The notes beneath the pieces were generated by a model. The model did not search any database, had not been told where the DNA came from, and saw nothing but the letters and a program-made list of their open reading frames with translations. From contig CANHVY010000021.1 in the NCBI GenBank assembly GCA_947464185.1, positions 1 to 64,000 of the forward strand: a stretch of DNA of 64,000 nucleotides, written 5' to 3'. Positions 43,893 through 53,728 of the stretch are shown piece by piece; position 1 is the first letter of the stretch; each line of letters opens with the position of its first letter. Source of the stretch: Burkholderiales bacterium (GTDB taxonomy: Bacteria > Pseudomonadota > Gammaproteobacteria > Burkholderiales > Burkholderiaceae_C). The translations under genes were made by a program, and so were the position numbers.

Positions 43893-46800
43893 TCAAGCGG
43901 CCTGCGCCATGCCCACGGCCGACTCCATGTCCACCGCCACGATGCGCGACACGCCCTGCTCCTGCATGGTCACGCCAATCAACTGCCGCGCCATCTCCAT
44001 GGCGATCTTGTTGTGGCTGATGAACAGGAACTGCGTGGCGCGGCTCATCTCACTGACCAGCTTCGCATAGCGTTCGGTGTTGGCATCATCCAGCGGCGCG
44101 TCCACCTCGTCCAGCAGGCAGAACGGCGCCGGGTTGAGCTGGAAGATGGCAAACACCAGTGCAATGGCCGTCAGCGCCTTCTCGCCGCCTGACAGGAGGT
44201 GGATGGTGGAGTTCTTCTTGCCCGGGGGCTGCGCCATCACCTGCACGCCGGCGTCCAGGATCTCGTCACCCGTCATGACCAGGCGCGCCGTGCCGCCGCC
44301 AAACAGGCTGGGGAACATGCGACCGAAATGCTGGTTGACCTGCTCGAAGGTCTGGCGCAACAGGTCCCGGGTTTCCAGGTCGATCTTGCGGATGGCATCT
44401 TCGAGCGTGCCGATGGCGTCGTTCAGATCGGCATTCTGGGCGTCCAGGAACGTCTTGCGCTCGCGCGAGGCGTTCAACTCGTCCAGGGCCGCCAGGTTCA
44501 CCGCGCCCAGGGCGTTGATCTCACGCTGGATGCGGTCAATCTCTCCCTGCAGGCCCCACAGGCGCACGCCGCCGTCCTCGATGGAACGCGCCAGCGCCTC
44601 CATGTCGACCGCGGCCGCCTGCAGCTGCTCCAGGTACTGGGCGCCACCCAACTGGGCCGCCTGCACTTCCAGCTGCAGCTTGGTGATCTGCTCGCGCAGC
44701 GGCTCCAGGCTGCGCTCGGTCTCCAGGCGTCGCTCGTCGCCCCGGCGCAAGCGGGTCGTGAGGTCGTCGTACTCGCTGCGCACCGCACCCAGTTGCTGCT
44801 CACGCTCCAGTTTCAAAGCCAACGCCGCTTGCAGGCCCGCCTGGGCCGCCACGTCGTTCAACGCGCCCAACTCCATCTCAAGCTGCGTGCCGGTCTGGGT
44901 GCCGCTGTCCATCTGCTGGGCCGCCGTCTCCACCACGCGGTGCAATTCTTCGCGGCGGGCAGCCAAGGCGCGCACCTGGAAGCGGGCCTCCTGGGCCTGG
45001 CGCTCCAGCGAGCGCTGCTGCTCCCGGGCGTCGGTCAGCACGCGTTCGGCATCGATCACGGCTTCTTCAAGCTGGGCATGGCGCTCCTGGGTGTCGGCCA
45101 GGGCCATGTCAAGCTCCTCGAAACGGGCCTCACCCGTGGCGCGACGCTCCTGAAGCTCCTCCAGGCGAGCGTCCACTTCGGCCAGCTCATCATCCAGCTG
45201 GCCACGGCGCGCCTGGGTGGCCTCGGCCTGCTGAGCCAGCCGCATCCAGTCCACCTGCAACTGGTGGGCACGGGACTGCGTCTGGGCAGCCTCGCGGCGC
45301 AGGGTGGTCAGGCGTTGGCTGGCCTCGGTGTAAGCGGCGTCCATTCGCACCAGCGCGGTGCGCGCCTCGTCAGCGATCAATTGCTGCGCGCGCAGTCCGC
45401 GCTCCAGGTTCTCGATCTCCTGGGCGCGTGCCAGCATCCCCGCCTGCTCGGAGTCGGGGGCATAGAAAGTCACGGCGAAAGAGGAGACGGCATGGCCCTC
45501 GCGGGTCATGATGACCTCGCCACGGGTCAGCCGGCCCCGGTCGGCCAGTGCCTGCTCCAGGTGGGGGGCGGTGTACACCCCCTCCAACCAGTCCGACAAC
45601 AAGGCCCGAAGGCTGGCATCGCCCAGGCGCAGCAGATCGGACAGGCGCGGCAGGGTGCGGTGCTCGTCTGCAGCCACCGCAGACGGCGGGCTGTAGAAGG
45701 CCAGCCGGGCCGGCGGCGCGTCCTGGGCGAAGGCGCGCACAGTATCGAGGCGGCCCACCTCCAGCGCGCTCAAGCGTTCGCGCAAAGCCGACTCCAGGGC
45801 CGTTTCCCAGCCGGGCTCGATGTGCACGCGCGTCCACAGGCCTTGAAGGGTGTCCAACCCGTGGCGGGCCAGCCAAGGCTTGAGTTTTCCCTCGGTCTGT
45901 ACCTTTTCCTGCAAGGCGCGCAAGGCCTCCAGGCGCGCGGCCAGGTCGGCCTGGCGCGCCGCTTCCTGGTTGGCTGCCTGCTGCTGCGCACGCCGCTGCT
46001 CGTCCAGATGCGGCACCTCGTCCTGCAGTTGCTGCAAACGGGCCTCGGCCACGGCGTGATGCTGTGAGGCTGCGTCGGCATCGCGCTTCATCTCCTCCAG
46101 CCGGCCCAGGTCCGGCCGTGCCAGCCCCTGACGCTCGCCGGCCAGCTTCTCGCGTCGGAACTGCAGTTGACGGGATTGCTCCTCGATGCTGCGGCTCTCG
46201 GCGGCCAGCACCTGGATCTGTTGCTGCACCTGGCCCGCCGCAGCGCGCTGGGCGTTGGCCACGCTCTGGGCGGTGCGCACCGCATCTTCGAGCGCAGGCA
46301 GACCGTCGGACTGCTCCTGTGCCTGGGCTTCGAGCAGTTCTCCCTGCTCCTGCGCGATCTCCATCTCCGCAGCCATGCCCTCAAGTTCCGTCCTGGCTTC
46401 ATCCTGACGCTGAGCCCACTGCGCCTGCTGGGCGCGCAGGTCGGCCATGCGCTGTTCCACGCGTTGGCGGCTTTCCACCACGTAGCGGATGCGCTCCTCC
46501 AGCCGACTGACCTCCAGCGCAGCGTCGGCCAGCGCACCCTGGGCCAGGTGCAGCCGGTCAGCGGCGGCGTAGTGCTCCTGACGCACTGTCTCCAGCTCGG
46601 CCTCCACATGCCGCAACTCGGCCACACGCGCCTCCAGCGCGGTGGCTGCAGCCGCCGCCGCCTGGCGCACACGGGCCTCCTCACCCGCGGCGTCTCGCTG
46701 CTTCAGAAACCACAACTGGTGCAGCTTCAATGTCCCCTGGTCCTGGAGGCTGCGATAGGTCTGCGCCACCTCGGCCTGCTTCTCCAGCTTGTCCAGGTTG

Positions 46801-47408
46801 GCGTTGAGCTCGCGCAGGATGTCGTCCACGCGCGTGAGGTTCTCGCGCGTGTCCTTCAGCCGGTTCTCGGTCTCGCGCCGACGCTCCTTGTACTTGGAGA
46901 CGCCCGCGGCTTCCTCCAGGAAAAGCCGCAGCTCCTCCGGGCGCGACTCGATGATGCGGCTGATGGTGCCCTGGCCGATGATGGCGTAGGCCCGGGGCCC
47001 CAGACCGGTACCCAGAAAGACGTCCTGCACGTCACGCCGACGCACGGGCTGGCTGTTGATGTAGTAGCTGCTGGTGCCGTCACGGGTGAGCACGCGGCGC
47101 ACGGCGATCTCGCTGAAGCTGTTCCACTGCCCGCCGGCCCGCGCATCGGCGTTGTCGAACACCAGCTCCACGCTGGCGCGGTTGGCCGGCTTGCGCTGGC
47201 CCGAGCCGTTGAAGATGACGTCCTGCATGGACTCACCTCGCAGCTCGCTGGCCTTGCTTTCGCCCAGCACCCAGCGTACGGCGTCCATGATGTTGGACTT
47301 GCCACAGCCGTTAGGCCCCACCACACCCACCAGCTGCCCAGGCAACTGAAACGTGGTGGGTTCGGCAAAGGACTTGAAGCCCGAGAGTTTGATCTGGTTC
47401 AGACGCAT
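43893..47408 (-). CDS. smc: Chromosome segregation protein SMC
   Basis: 1171 aa; MRLNQIKLSGFKSFAEPTTFQLPGQLVGVVGPNGCGKSNIMDAVRWVLGE; LSGGEKALTAIALVFAIFQLNPAPFCLLDEVDAPLDDAN. Confidence 0.98.
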   Translation of the reverse strand: MRLNQIKLSGFKSFAEPTTFQLPGQLVGVVGPNGCGKSNIMDAVRWVLGESKASELRGESMQDVIFNGSGQRKPANRASVELVFDNADARAGGQWNSFSEIAVRRVLTRDGTSSYYINSQPVRRRDVQDVFLGTGLGPRAYAIIGQGTISRIIESRPEELRLFLEEAAGVSKYKERRRETENRLKDTRENLTRVDDILRELNANLDKLEKQAEVAQTYRSLQDQGTLKLHQLWFLKQRDAAGEEARVRQAAAAAATALEARVAELRHVEAELETVRQEHYAAADRLHLAQGALADAALEVSRLEERIRYVVESRQRVEQRMADLRAQQAQWAQRQDEARTELEGMAAEMEIAQEQGELLEAQAQEQSDGLPALEDAVRTAQSVANAQRAAAGQVQQQIQVLAAESRSIEEQSRQLQFRREKLAGERQGLARPDLGRLEEMKRDADAASQHHAVAEARLQQLQDEVPHLDEQRRAQQQAANQEAARQADLAARLEALRALQEKVQTEGKLKPWLARHGLDTLQGLWTRVHIEPGWETALESALRERLSALEVGRLDTVRAFAQDAPPARLAFYSPPSAVAADEHRTLPRLSDLLRLGDASLRALLSDWLEGVYTAPHLEQALADRGRLTRGEVIMTREGHAVSSFAVTFYAPDSEQAGMLARAQEIENLERGLRAQQLIADEARTALVRMDAAYTEASQRLTTLRREAAQTQSRAHQLQVDWMRLAQQAEATQARRGQLDDELAEVDARLEELQERRATGEARFEELDMALADTQERHAQLEEAVIDAERVLTDAREQQRSLERQAQEARFQVRALAARREELHRVVETAAQQMDSGTQTGTQLEMELGALNDVAAQAGLQAALALKLEREQQLGAVRSEYDDLTTRLRRGDERRLETERSLEPLREQITKLQLEVQAAQLGGAQYLEQLQAAAVDMEALARSIEDGGVRLWGLQGEIDRIQREINALGAVNLAALDELNASRERKTFLDAQNADLNDAIGTLEDAIRKIDLETRDLLRQTFEQVNQHFGRMFPSLFGGGTARLVMTGDEILDAGVQVMAQPPGKKNSTIHLLSGGEKALTAIALVFAIFQLNPAPFCLLDEVDAPLDDANTERYAKLVSEMSRATQFLFISHNKIAMEMARQLIGVTMQEQGVSRIVAVDMESAVGMAQAA

Positions 47409-47511
47409 GGAAGCTCGGCTGCGAGGCTCGGATCACACCCCGACCGCAATACCTCTAAGCTATTGATTTAATTGACGTTTTATCCCCGAAGTACCCGCGG
47501 AAACCGGGCTG

Positions 47512-47523
47512 GATGATATCATC
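47512..47523. promoter_or_regulatory. Perfect 12-bp palindrome GATGATATCATC between smc and queF
   Basis: Palindrome in the divergent intergenic region. Confidence 0.35.
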
Positions 47524-47572
47524 GCACCCCTGTTGAGAAGACCTCGTCGCGCCATCGGCGCGCTTTCACCAC

Positions 47573-48037
47573 ATGCCTACCAGAACACAGCGCGCCAAGC
47601 CTGCCACCCCCCCCAGCGCCCCGAGCCGGCAGCTCGACACCTTCGAGAACCCGGCGCCTGAGCGGGATTACGTCATCCGTTTCGATATCCCGGAGTTCAC
47701 CTGCCTGTGCCCGCTGACCGGGCAGCCAGACTTCGCGCACTTTCTGATCGAGATCGTGGCAGACCGCCACTGCGTGGAGACCAAGAGCCTCAAGCAGTAT
47801 TTCTGGAGCTATCGCAACGAGGGCGCGTTCCACGAGAAGGTGACCAACGCGATCCTGTCGGATCTGGTCAAGGCCCTGGCTCCGCGATTCGTGCGCATCA
47901 GCGCCGACTGGTATGTCAGAGGGGGAATCCGCACTTATGTGACAGCCGAGCACCGCAAGCGCGGCTGGAGGCCGGCGCCACCTGTGCAACTGCCTTCACT
48001 GAGTGGCGAGCCGCCTGCTGGCGGCTTGGCAATGTGA
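47573..48037 (+). CDS. queF: NADPH-dependent 7-cyano-7-deazaguanine reductase QueF
   Basis: 154 aa; [39 protein letters not shown]. Confidence 0.97.
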   Translation: MPTRTQRAKPATPPSAPSRQLDTFENPAPERDYVIRFDIPEFTCLCPLTGQPDFAHFLIEIVADRHCVETKSLKQYFWSYRNEGAFHEKVTNAILSDLVKALAPRFVRISADWYVRGGIRTYVTAEHRKRGWRPAPPVQLPSLSGEPPAGGLAM

Positions 48038-48097
48038 CAAAGGCCTCATGCAACGTGAAAAGACGCCCGGTTCACCAATCTCCTTTTTTGTTGCTCG

Positions 48098-49426
48098 ATG
48101 TGGCGTGACATGACGTCCTGGTTCAACAAGCTTCTCAAGACCGGCAGCTCCGATGCTGCCGATCTCAAGACCAGCGACGGCAGCGCCGGTTCGCAGGCGC
48201 CCTCGAACGCCGGAGGCTCGGAACCGGAGGGTGGCTCCGACCATGTGGTCGAGGCCAGTCTTCAGCGCAGACCGCTTTTGCATCGCAATGGTCAACTTGC
48301 CGGGTTCGAAGTGGCAGCCGTCACAGCGACGGCGGATCCCGCGGAGGGCGCTAGTCCGGCAGCAGTCCTGTTGCGAGGCATGACCAGCAACGCCGTCAAT
48401 GGACGCGTGGCGCTGATCACACTGACGGAGAAAGAGCTCCGCTTGCAAGCGGTGATCGACAGGATTCGGCCGGGCATGATGTTCACCGTGGCAGACGCCG
48501 CAGCGCCCCTGTCAACGCAGTTGCCATGGGTGCAGGACGTGAGAAGCCGTGGCGGGGTACTGGGGACCTTGGCCGTCCCTCGCGCAGGTGCATCGTTCGT
48601 GGTGCTGGACGCTGGCAACGTCACGATCAGCACTTTGCTCAGCCGCGCCCAGGCGTGCAGAGCGGCAGCGCCGGGATGTCAGTTGGTGGCCACGGGGCTG
48701 CGCACGATTGACGACCTGGAAGCTGCGCTATGCGGCCCGTTTGAGATGGCTGCCGGCCTCTTTGACCGGGTAGGAGAGCGGCGCGAATCGGGCACGCTGT
48801 CACCCAACGTCACCAGCTTGTGCCGTCTGCTGAACCGCGCAATGACCGAGCCCGACACACGGGGGTTGGGCCAGGACATTCGGGGTGACATCGACCTGAG
48901 CTACCGGATTTTGCGCCACGCCAACAGTCCGCTGCTCGGACTGCGCCGCAATGTGGATTCGATAGAACAGGCGTTGCAACTGTTGGGCCGGCAGGCCTTG
49001 TTCAGGTTGCTGACCGTGCTGCTGGTGACCCGCTCGGGCAGCCGACCCACGGCCGTCGCCTTGCACGAGTTGGCGCTCACCCGGGCCCACTTTATGGAGG
49101 AACTGGCCGACCAGATATGGGCACCCGCGGCCACGCTCTACACCACCGGCCTGCTGTCACTTCTGGACGTGATGATGCAGATGCCGATGGAGAAGATTCT
49201 GGCGCCGATCGGTCTGACGCAGGAGGCGCGTAACGCCCTGCTCTATCACAGCGGGCCCTGGCATGAGCTGTTGGAACTGGCGCGATGTCTGGAGATGGGC
49301 CAGATCGAGCAGGCTCGCGAACTCGCCCAGCCCACGGGCGGCCTTCCTTTGGCACAAGAGGCCATGGAACGGGCTCGAACATCGGCGGCGGCCATTTCTG
49401 CTGAACTGCGAGGCGTCTGGAAATAG
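48098..49426 (+). CDS. HDOD-domain signalling protein with degenerate EAL-like N-terminal half
   Basis: LLHRNGQLAGFEV-like start, VTSLCRLLNRAMTEPDTRGLGQDIRGDIDLSYRILRHANSPLLGLRRNVDSIEQALQLLGRQALFRL (HDOD). Confidence 0.75.
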   Translation: MWRDMTSWFNKLLKTGSSDAADLKTSDGSAGSQAPSNAGGSEPEGGSDHVVEASLQRRPLLHRNGQLAGFEVAAVTATADPAEGASPAAVLLRGMTSNAVNGRVALITLTEKELRLQAVIDRIRPGMMFTVADAAAPLSTQLPWVQDVRSRGGVLGTLAVPRAGASFVVLDAGNVTISTLLSRAQACRAAAPGCQLVATGLRTIDDLEAALCGPFEMAAGLFDRVGERRESGTLSPNVTSLCRLLNRAMTEPDTRGLGQDIRGDIDLSYRILRHANSPLLGLRRNVDSIEQALQLLGRQALFRLLTVLLVTRSGSRPTAVALHELALTRAHFMEELADQIWAPAATLYTTGLLSLLDVMMQMPMEKILAPIGLTQEARNALLYHSGPWHELLELARCLEMGQIEQARELAQPTGGLPLAQEAMERARTSAAAISAELRGVWK

Positions 49427-49525
49427 GACTGGCGATCCGCGCCCGCGGCCTGCGGGCTTGAGACGAGACAGGCAGCCCCCGCGGAGCGTCGAGACGGTGA
49501 CTTCCCAGCCGGGATAATCGCACCG

Positions 49526-50725
49526 ATGAACCCCCTGTTGCAGCGACTGCACCCCTACCCCTTCGAACGTCTGCGCGAACTCACCCGCGGCATCCAGCCT
49601 GCCGTCGCCCACCGACCCATCAGCCTGGGGATCGGAGAGCCGCGCCACCCCACACCGCGTATGGTGGAACAGGCCTTGTTGGACGCACTTGGAGGGTTGT
49701 CGAGCTACCCCGCCACCGCGGGTGAGCCCACCTTGCGTGAAGCGGTGGCCCGTTGGGTGCAGCGACGCTACAACGTCAATGTCGACCCCCACACGCAGGT
49801 CTTGCCGGTCAACGGTTCACGCGAGGCGCTGTTCGCCCTGGCCCAAACCGTCGTGGATGCCAGCCGGCCGGGCGCCACCGTGGTGTGTCCCAATCCGTTT
49901 TATCAGATCTACGAGGGTGCGGCGCTGCTGGCCGGGGCCCAGACCGCGTTTGCCAACAGCGACCCGGCGCGCAACTTCGCCGTGCGCTGGGACGACATCG
50001 ACGACGCAACCTGGGCCCGGACGCAGCTGCTCTACGTGTGCTCGCCGGGCAACCCCACCGGCGCGGTGATGCCACAGGCAGAGTGGGCGCGTCTGTTCGA
50101 ACTCAGCGATCGCCACGGCTTCGTGATCGCCAGCGACGAGTGCTACTCGGAGATCTACTTCGGCGATGAACCGCCGCTGGGCAGCCTGCAAGCCGCTGCG
50201 GCGCTGGGGCGCAGCGACTTTCGCCGCCTGATCGCCTTCACCAGCCTGTCCAAGCGCAGCAACGTGCCCGGCATGCGCTCCGGCTTCGTGGCCGGGGATG
50301 CCAGCCTGATCAAGCAGTTCCTGCTGTACCGCACCTACCACGGCAGTGCCATGAGCACCGTGGTGCAGCGTGCCAGCATCGCCGCCTGGAACGACGAGGC
50401 CCATGTGGTGGCCAATCGCTCGCTGTACCGCCAGAAGTTCGACCGCGTCACGCCGCTGCTGGCAAGCGTGCTGGACGTACAACTGCCCGACGCTGGCTTC
50501 TACCTCTGGGCGGGCGTGCCCGGCGGGGACGATGTGGCCTACGCGCTGGGATTGCTCGCTCAATACAATGTGGCGGTCTTGCCGGGCTCGCTGCTGGCCC
50601 GCCCGGCCCACGGCCTCAACCCCGGGGCCGGCCGCATCCGGCTCGCCCTGGTGGCGGGCACTGAAGAGTGCGTTGAAGCCGCCGAACGCATCGTCCAATT
50701 CACCAAGGAATACCGTCCATCATGA
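49526..50725 (+). CDS. dapC: Succinyldiaminopimelate transaminase
   Basis: 399 aa; [38 protein letters not shown]; upstream of dapD. Confidence 0.92.
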   Translation: MNPLLQRLHPYPFERLRELTRGIQPAVAHRPISLGIGEPRHPTPRMVEQALLDALGGLSSYPATAGEPTLREAVARWVQRRYNVNVDPHTQVLPVNGSREALFALAQTVVDASRPGATVVCPNPFYQIYEGAALLAGAQTAFANSDPARNFAVRWDDIDDATWARTQLLYVCSPGNPTGAVMPQAEWARLFELSDRHGFVIASDECYSEIYFGDEPPLGSLQAAAALGRSDFRRLIAFTSLSKRSNVPGMRSGFVAGDASLIKQFLLYRTYHGSAMSTVVQRASIAAWNDEAHVVANRSLYRQKFDRVTPLLASVLDVQLPDAGFYLWAGVPGGDDVAYALGLLAQYNVAVLPGSLLARPAHGLNPGAGRIRLALVAGTEECVEAAERIVQFTKEYRPS

Positions 50726-51546
50726 GTACCGCCCAGTTGCAAGCCGTCATTGACACGGCATGGGAATCGCGCGCGCAGATCAATGCCTTGAACGCCCCAG
50801 AGGTCCGCGAGGCGGTGGAAGAGGTGATCTCGAACCTGAACAAGGGTCGCATCCGTGTCGCCGAGCGTCAGGCGGTGGGCCAGTGGCAGGTGAACCAGTG
50901 GGTGAAGAAGGCCGTGTTGCTGAGCTTTCGGCTGAACGACAACCAGATCATGAGGGCCGGTGACCTGGGTTTCTTCGACAAGGTCAAGACGAAGTTCGCC
51001 CACCTGGACGAAGCTCAGATGCGCGAGACCGGCGTTCGTGTCGTGCCTCCTGCAGTGGCGCGCCGTGGCAGCTACATCGCCAAGGGCGTGGTGCTGATGC
51101 CGTCGTACGTCAACATCGGCGCCTATGTCGACGAAGGGACCATGGTCGACACCTGGGCCACCGTGGGCTCATGCGCGCAGATCGGCAAGAACGTGCACCT
51201 GTCCGGCGGCGTGGGCATTGGCGGCGTGCTGGAGCCGCTGCAGGCCAACCCCACCATCATCGAGGACAACTGCTTCATCGGCGCGCGTTCGGAGGTCGTG
51301 GAGGGCGTGATCGTCGAGGAGAACTCGGTCCTCAGCATGGGCGTGTACATCGGCCAGAGCACGAAGATCTACGACCGTGCCACGGGCGAGGTGCATTACG
51401 GCCGGGTGCCTGCGGGCTCGGTGGTGGTCAGCGGCAGCCTGCCCTCTGCCGATGGCAAGTACAGCCTGTACTGCGCGGTGATCGTCAAGAAGGTCGATGC
51501 GCAGACCCGCGCCAAGACCAGCATCAACGAACTGCTGCGTTCCTGA
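50722..51546 (+). CDS. dapD: 2,3,4,5-tetrahydropyridine-2,6-dicarboxylate N-succinyltransferase
   Basis: 274 aa; hexapeptide repeats, [59 protein letters not shown]. Confidence 0.98.
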   Translation: MSTAQLQAVIDTAWESRAQINALNAPEVREAVEEVISNLNKGRIRVAERQAVGQWQVNQWVKKAVLLSFRLNDNQIMRAGDLGFFDKVKTKFAHLDEAQMRETGVRVVPPAVARRGSYIAKGVVLMPSYVNIGAYVDEGTMVDTWATVGSCAQIGKNVHLSGGVGIGGVLEPLQANPTIIEDNCFIGARSEVVEGVIVEENSVLSMGVYIGQSTKIYDRATGEVHYGRVPAGSVVVSGSLPSADGKYSLYCAVIVKKVDAQTRAKTSINELLRS

Positions 51547-51579
51547 CCCCCCCTGACGGCTGCGGCGTCGCCCCGAGCT

Positions 51580-52788
51580 ATGTCCGGCAACATGGAGAAG
51601 GTGCTGCGCCTGATGGTGCAGCGCCAGGCTTCGGACGTGTACTTGTCCAGCGGCGCACCGGTCCAGTTCAAGATCCACGGCACCACGGTGCCGATGTCGG
51701 AACAGCAACTGACTGCCGCACAGGTGCGGGCCTTGATCTCCGAGGTGGTCGCCCCGGAACACCTGACCGAACTCGATGCGTCGGGCGAACTCAACGTGGG
51801 CGTGCAGGTGCAGGGCGACGGACTGTTCAGGTTGTCCGCCTTCCGCCAGAGCGGATCGATCGCGGCGGTGCTGCGCTGCATCCCGAGTGACATTCCCACC
51901 TTGTCGGATCTGGGCCTGCCCGCGACACTGGAGGGCCTGATCCTGGAGCGAAGGGGCCTGGTGCTGATGGTGGGCGCCACGGGCACCGGCAAGAGCACCA
52001 CGCTGGCCGCCATGCTGGAGCACCGAAACAGCAACCTGAGCGGCCACATCCTCACCATCGAGGACCCAGTGGAATTCCAGTTCACCCACAAGAAGTCGGT
52101 GGTCAACCAACGTGAGGTCGGACGTGACACGGCTTCGCTGCACGTGGCGCTGCGCAATGCCCTGCGCCAGGCCCCTGACGTGATCCTGATCGGCGAAATC
52201 CGCGACCGCGAGACGATGTCTGCGGCCTTGTCCTATGCGCTGTCGGGCCACCTGGTGGTGGCCACCCTGCATGCCAACAACAGCTACCACGCGCTGGGCC
52301 GCATCCTGAGCCTGTACCCTGCAGACGCCCGCACGGCGCTGCTGTCGGATATGGCAGCCGGGCTCAAGGCCGTGGTGGCCCAGCGACTGCTGCGCTCGAC
52401 GACCGGTGGGCGCGTTCCGGCGGTGGAAGTCATGATGAACACCAAGTTCGTTGGCGAACTCATCGAGCGCGGTGACTTCAACGGCGTGAGAGACGCCATG
52501 GAGAAGTCAATGACCCCCGGCTCCCAGACCTTCGAGCAAGACCTGGCCCGCATGGTCCGGGCCGGCCAGGTCAGCCGTGACGAGGCCCTGCAGCACGCCG
52601 ACTCCGCCAGCAACCTGATGTGGCGTCTGCAACATGACAGTGCGGCCGCCGCCGGGGCAGCACCGGTGCCCGCCGGGTCTTCCACGAAGGACCGGCCGGA
52701 CACGCCCGCCTTGCGTCCCGGGACTGCTTCGGCGGCACCCTCCACCAGCGGCGCACGGCCACCGCAGTTTCCTGAGCTCAGCGGCTGA
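51580..52788 (+). CDS. PilT/PilU family type IV pilus ATPase
   Basis: 402 aa; VGATGTGKSTTLAAMLEHRN, AIRQAPDVILIGEIRDRETM-like, HLVVATLHANN. Confidence 0.93.
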   Translation: MSGNMEKVLRLMVQRQASDVYLSSGAPVQFKIHGTTVPMSEQQLTAAQVRALISEVVAPEHLTELDASGELNVGVQVQGDGLFRLSAFRQSGSIAAVLRCIPSDIPTLSDLGLPATLEGLILERRGLVLMVGATGTGKSTTLAAMLEHRNSNLSGHILTIEDPVEFQFTHKKSVVNQREVGRDTASLHVALRNALRQAPDVILIGEIRDRETMSAALSYALSGHLVVATLHANNSYHALGRILSLYPADARTALLSDMAAGLKAVVAQRLLRSTTGGRVPAVEVMMNTKFVGELIERGDFNGVRDAMEKSMTPGSQTFEQDLARMVRAGQVSRDEALQHADSASNLMWRLQHDSAAAAGAAPVPAGSSTKDRPDTPALRPGTASAAPSTSGARPPQFPELSG

Positions 52789-52831
52789 TGCGGAACCCCG
52801 AACGGGTCGCAGGCCGCCCATCACCTGCCAC

Positions 52832-53728
52832 ATGAACGTTCTGGAACTGATCGAGCGCAGCAGCGCCCGCCTGGAGAAGGCGGGCGTTTCGTTTGGGCAC
52901 GGCACCACCAATGCCTTTGACGAGGCCGCCTGGCTGGTGCTGTGGCGTCTGGGGAGGCCCCTGGATGCGCTGGACGACGTGGCCGAGCAACTCCTGAGTG
53001 CCGAGCAGTGCGCCGCCGTGGAAGCGCTGGTGGACCAGCGCATCGCCACCCGCCAACCCGCGGCCTACCTGACAGGTGAAGCCTGGTTGCAGGGCGTGCC
53101 GTTCTTCGTTGATGCACGGACCATCGTGCCGCGCTCCTTGATCGCGGAGGTGCTGTGCGAGGGCACGCTGGATGCTTGGCTGGAGGCAGGGCAGGAGCCC
53201 AGGCCCGAGACCGATGAAGCCCGCGCCCCGCGGGTGCTGGACCTGTGCACCGGCAACGGCAGCCTGGCCGTCCTGGCGGCCCTGTGCTGGCCGCAGGCGC
53301 AGGTGGAGGGCACGGACCTCAGCGCCGAAGCGTTGGCCGTGGCGCAGCGCAACGTGCAGCGCCACGCCTTGGAGGCGCGGGTGACCCTGCGGCAGGGTGA
53401 CGGCCTGGCGGCCGCCCGCGGCCCGTATGACCTGATCTTGTGCAACCCGCCCTACGTCAACCGCGCCTCCATGCAGACCCTGCCCCCCGAATACCGCGCC
53501 GAGCCGGCGCTGGCCCTGGACGGCGGACTCGACGGCATGGACTTCGTCCGCCCACTGCTGGCCCAGGCCGCTGCCCACCTTCGGCCCGGCGGCGTGCTGG
53601 TGCTGGAGATCGGCCACGAGCGGGCTCACTTCGAGGCGGCGTTCCCCACCCTGTCGCCGCTGTGGCTGAGCACCAGCGTCGGTGACGATCAGGTGCTGCT
53701 GCTCACGCGCGAGGACATCGCATCATGA
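52832..53728 (+). CDS. prmB: 50S ribosomal protein L3 N(5)-glutamine methyltransferase
   Basis: VLDLCTGNGSLAVLAAL, LILCNPPYVN (NPPY motif). Confidence 0.93.
   Translation: MNVLELIERSSARLEKAGVSFGHGTTNAFDEAAWLVLWRLGRPLDALDDVAEQLLSAEQCAAVEALVDQRIATRQPAAYLTGEAWLQGVPFFVDARTIVPRSLIAEVLCEGTLDAWLEAGQEPRPETDEARAPRVLDLCTGNGSLAVLAALCWPQAQVEGTDLSAEALAVAQRNVQRHALEARVTLRQGDGLAAARGPYDLILCNPPYVNRASMQTLPPEYRAEPALALDGGLDGMDFVRPLLAQAAAHLRPGGVLVLEIGHERAHFEAAFPTLSPLWLSTSVGDDQVLLLTREDIAS

Noticed and set aside
47409-47572. preQ1 riboswitch upstream of queF
   Set aside because: No preQ1-I loop/A-rich tail pattern and no obvious preQ1-II structure seen; only the palindrome and short hairpin are reported.
49441-49457. 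GCCCGC-GGCCT-GCGGGC hairpin after the HDOD gene
   Set aside because: Followed only by TTGAG; too weak a T tract to call an intrinsic terminator.
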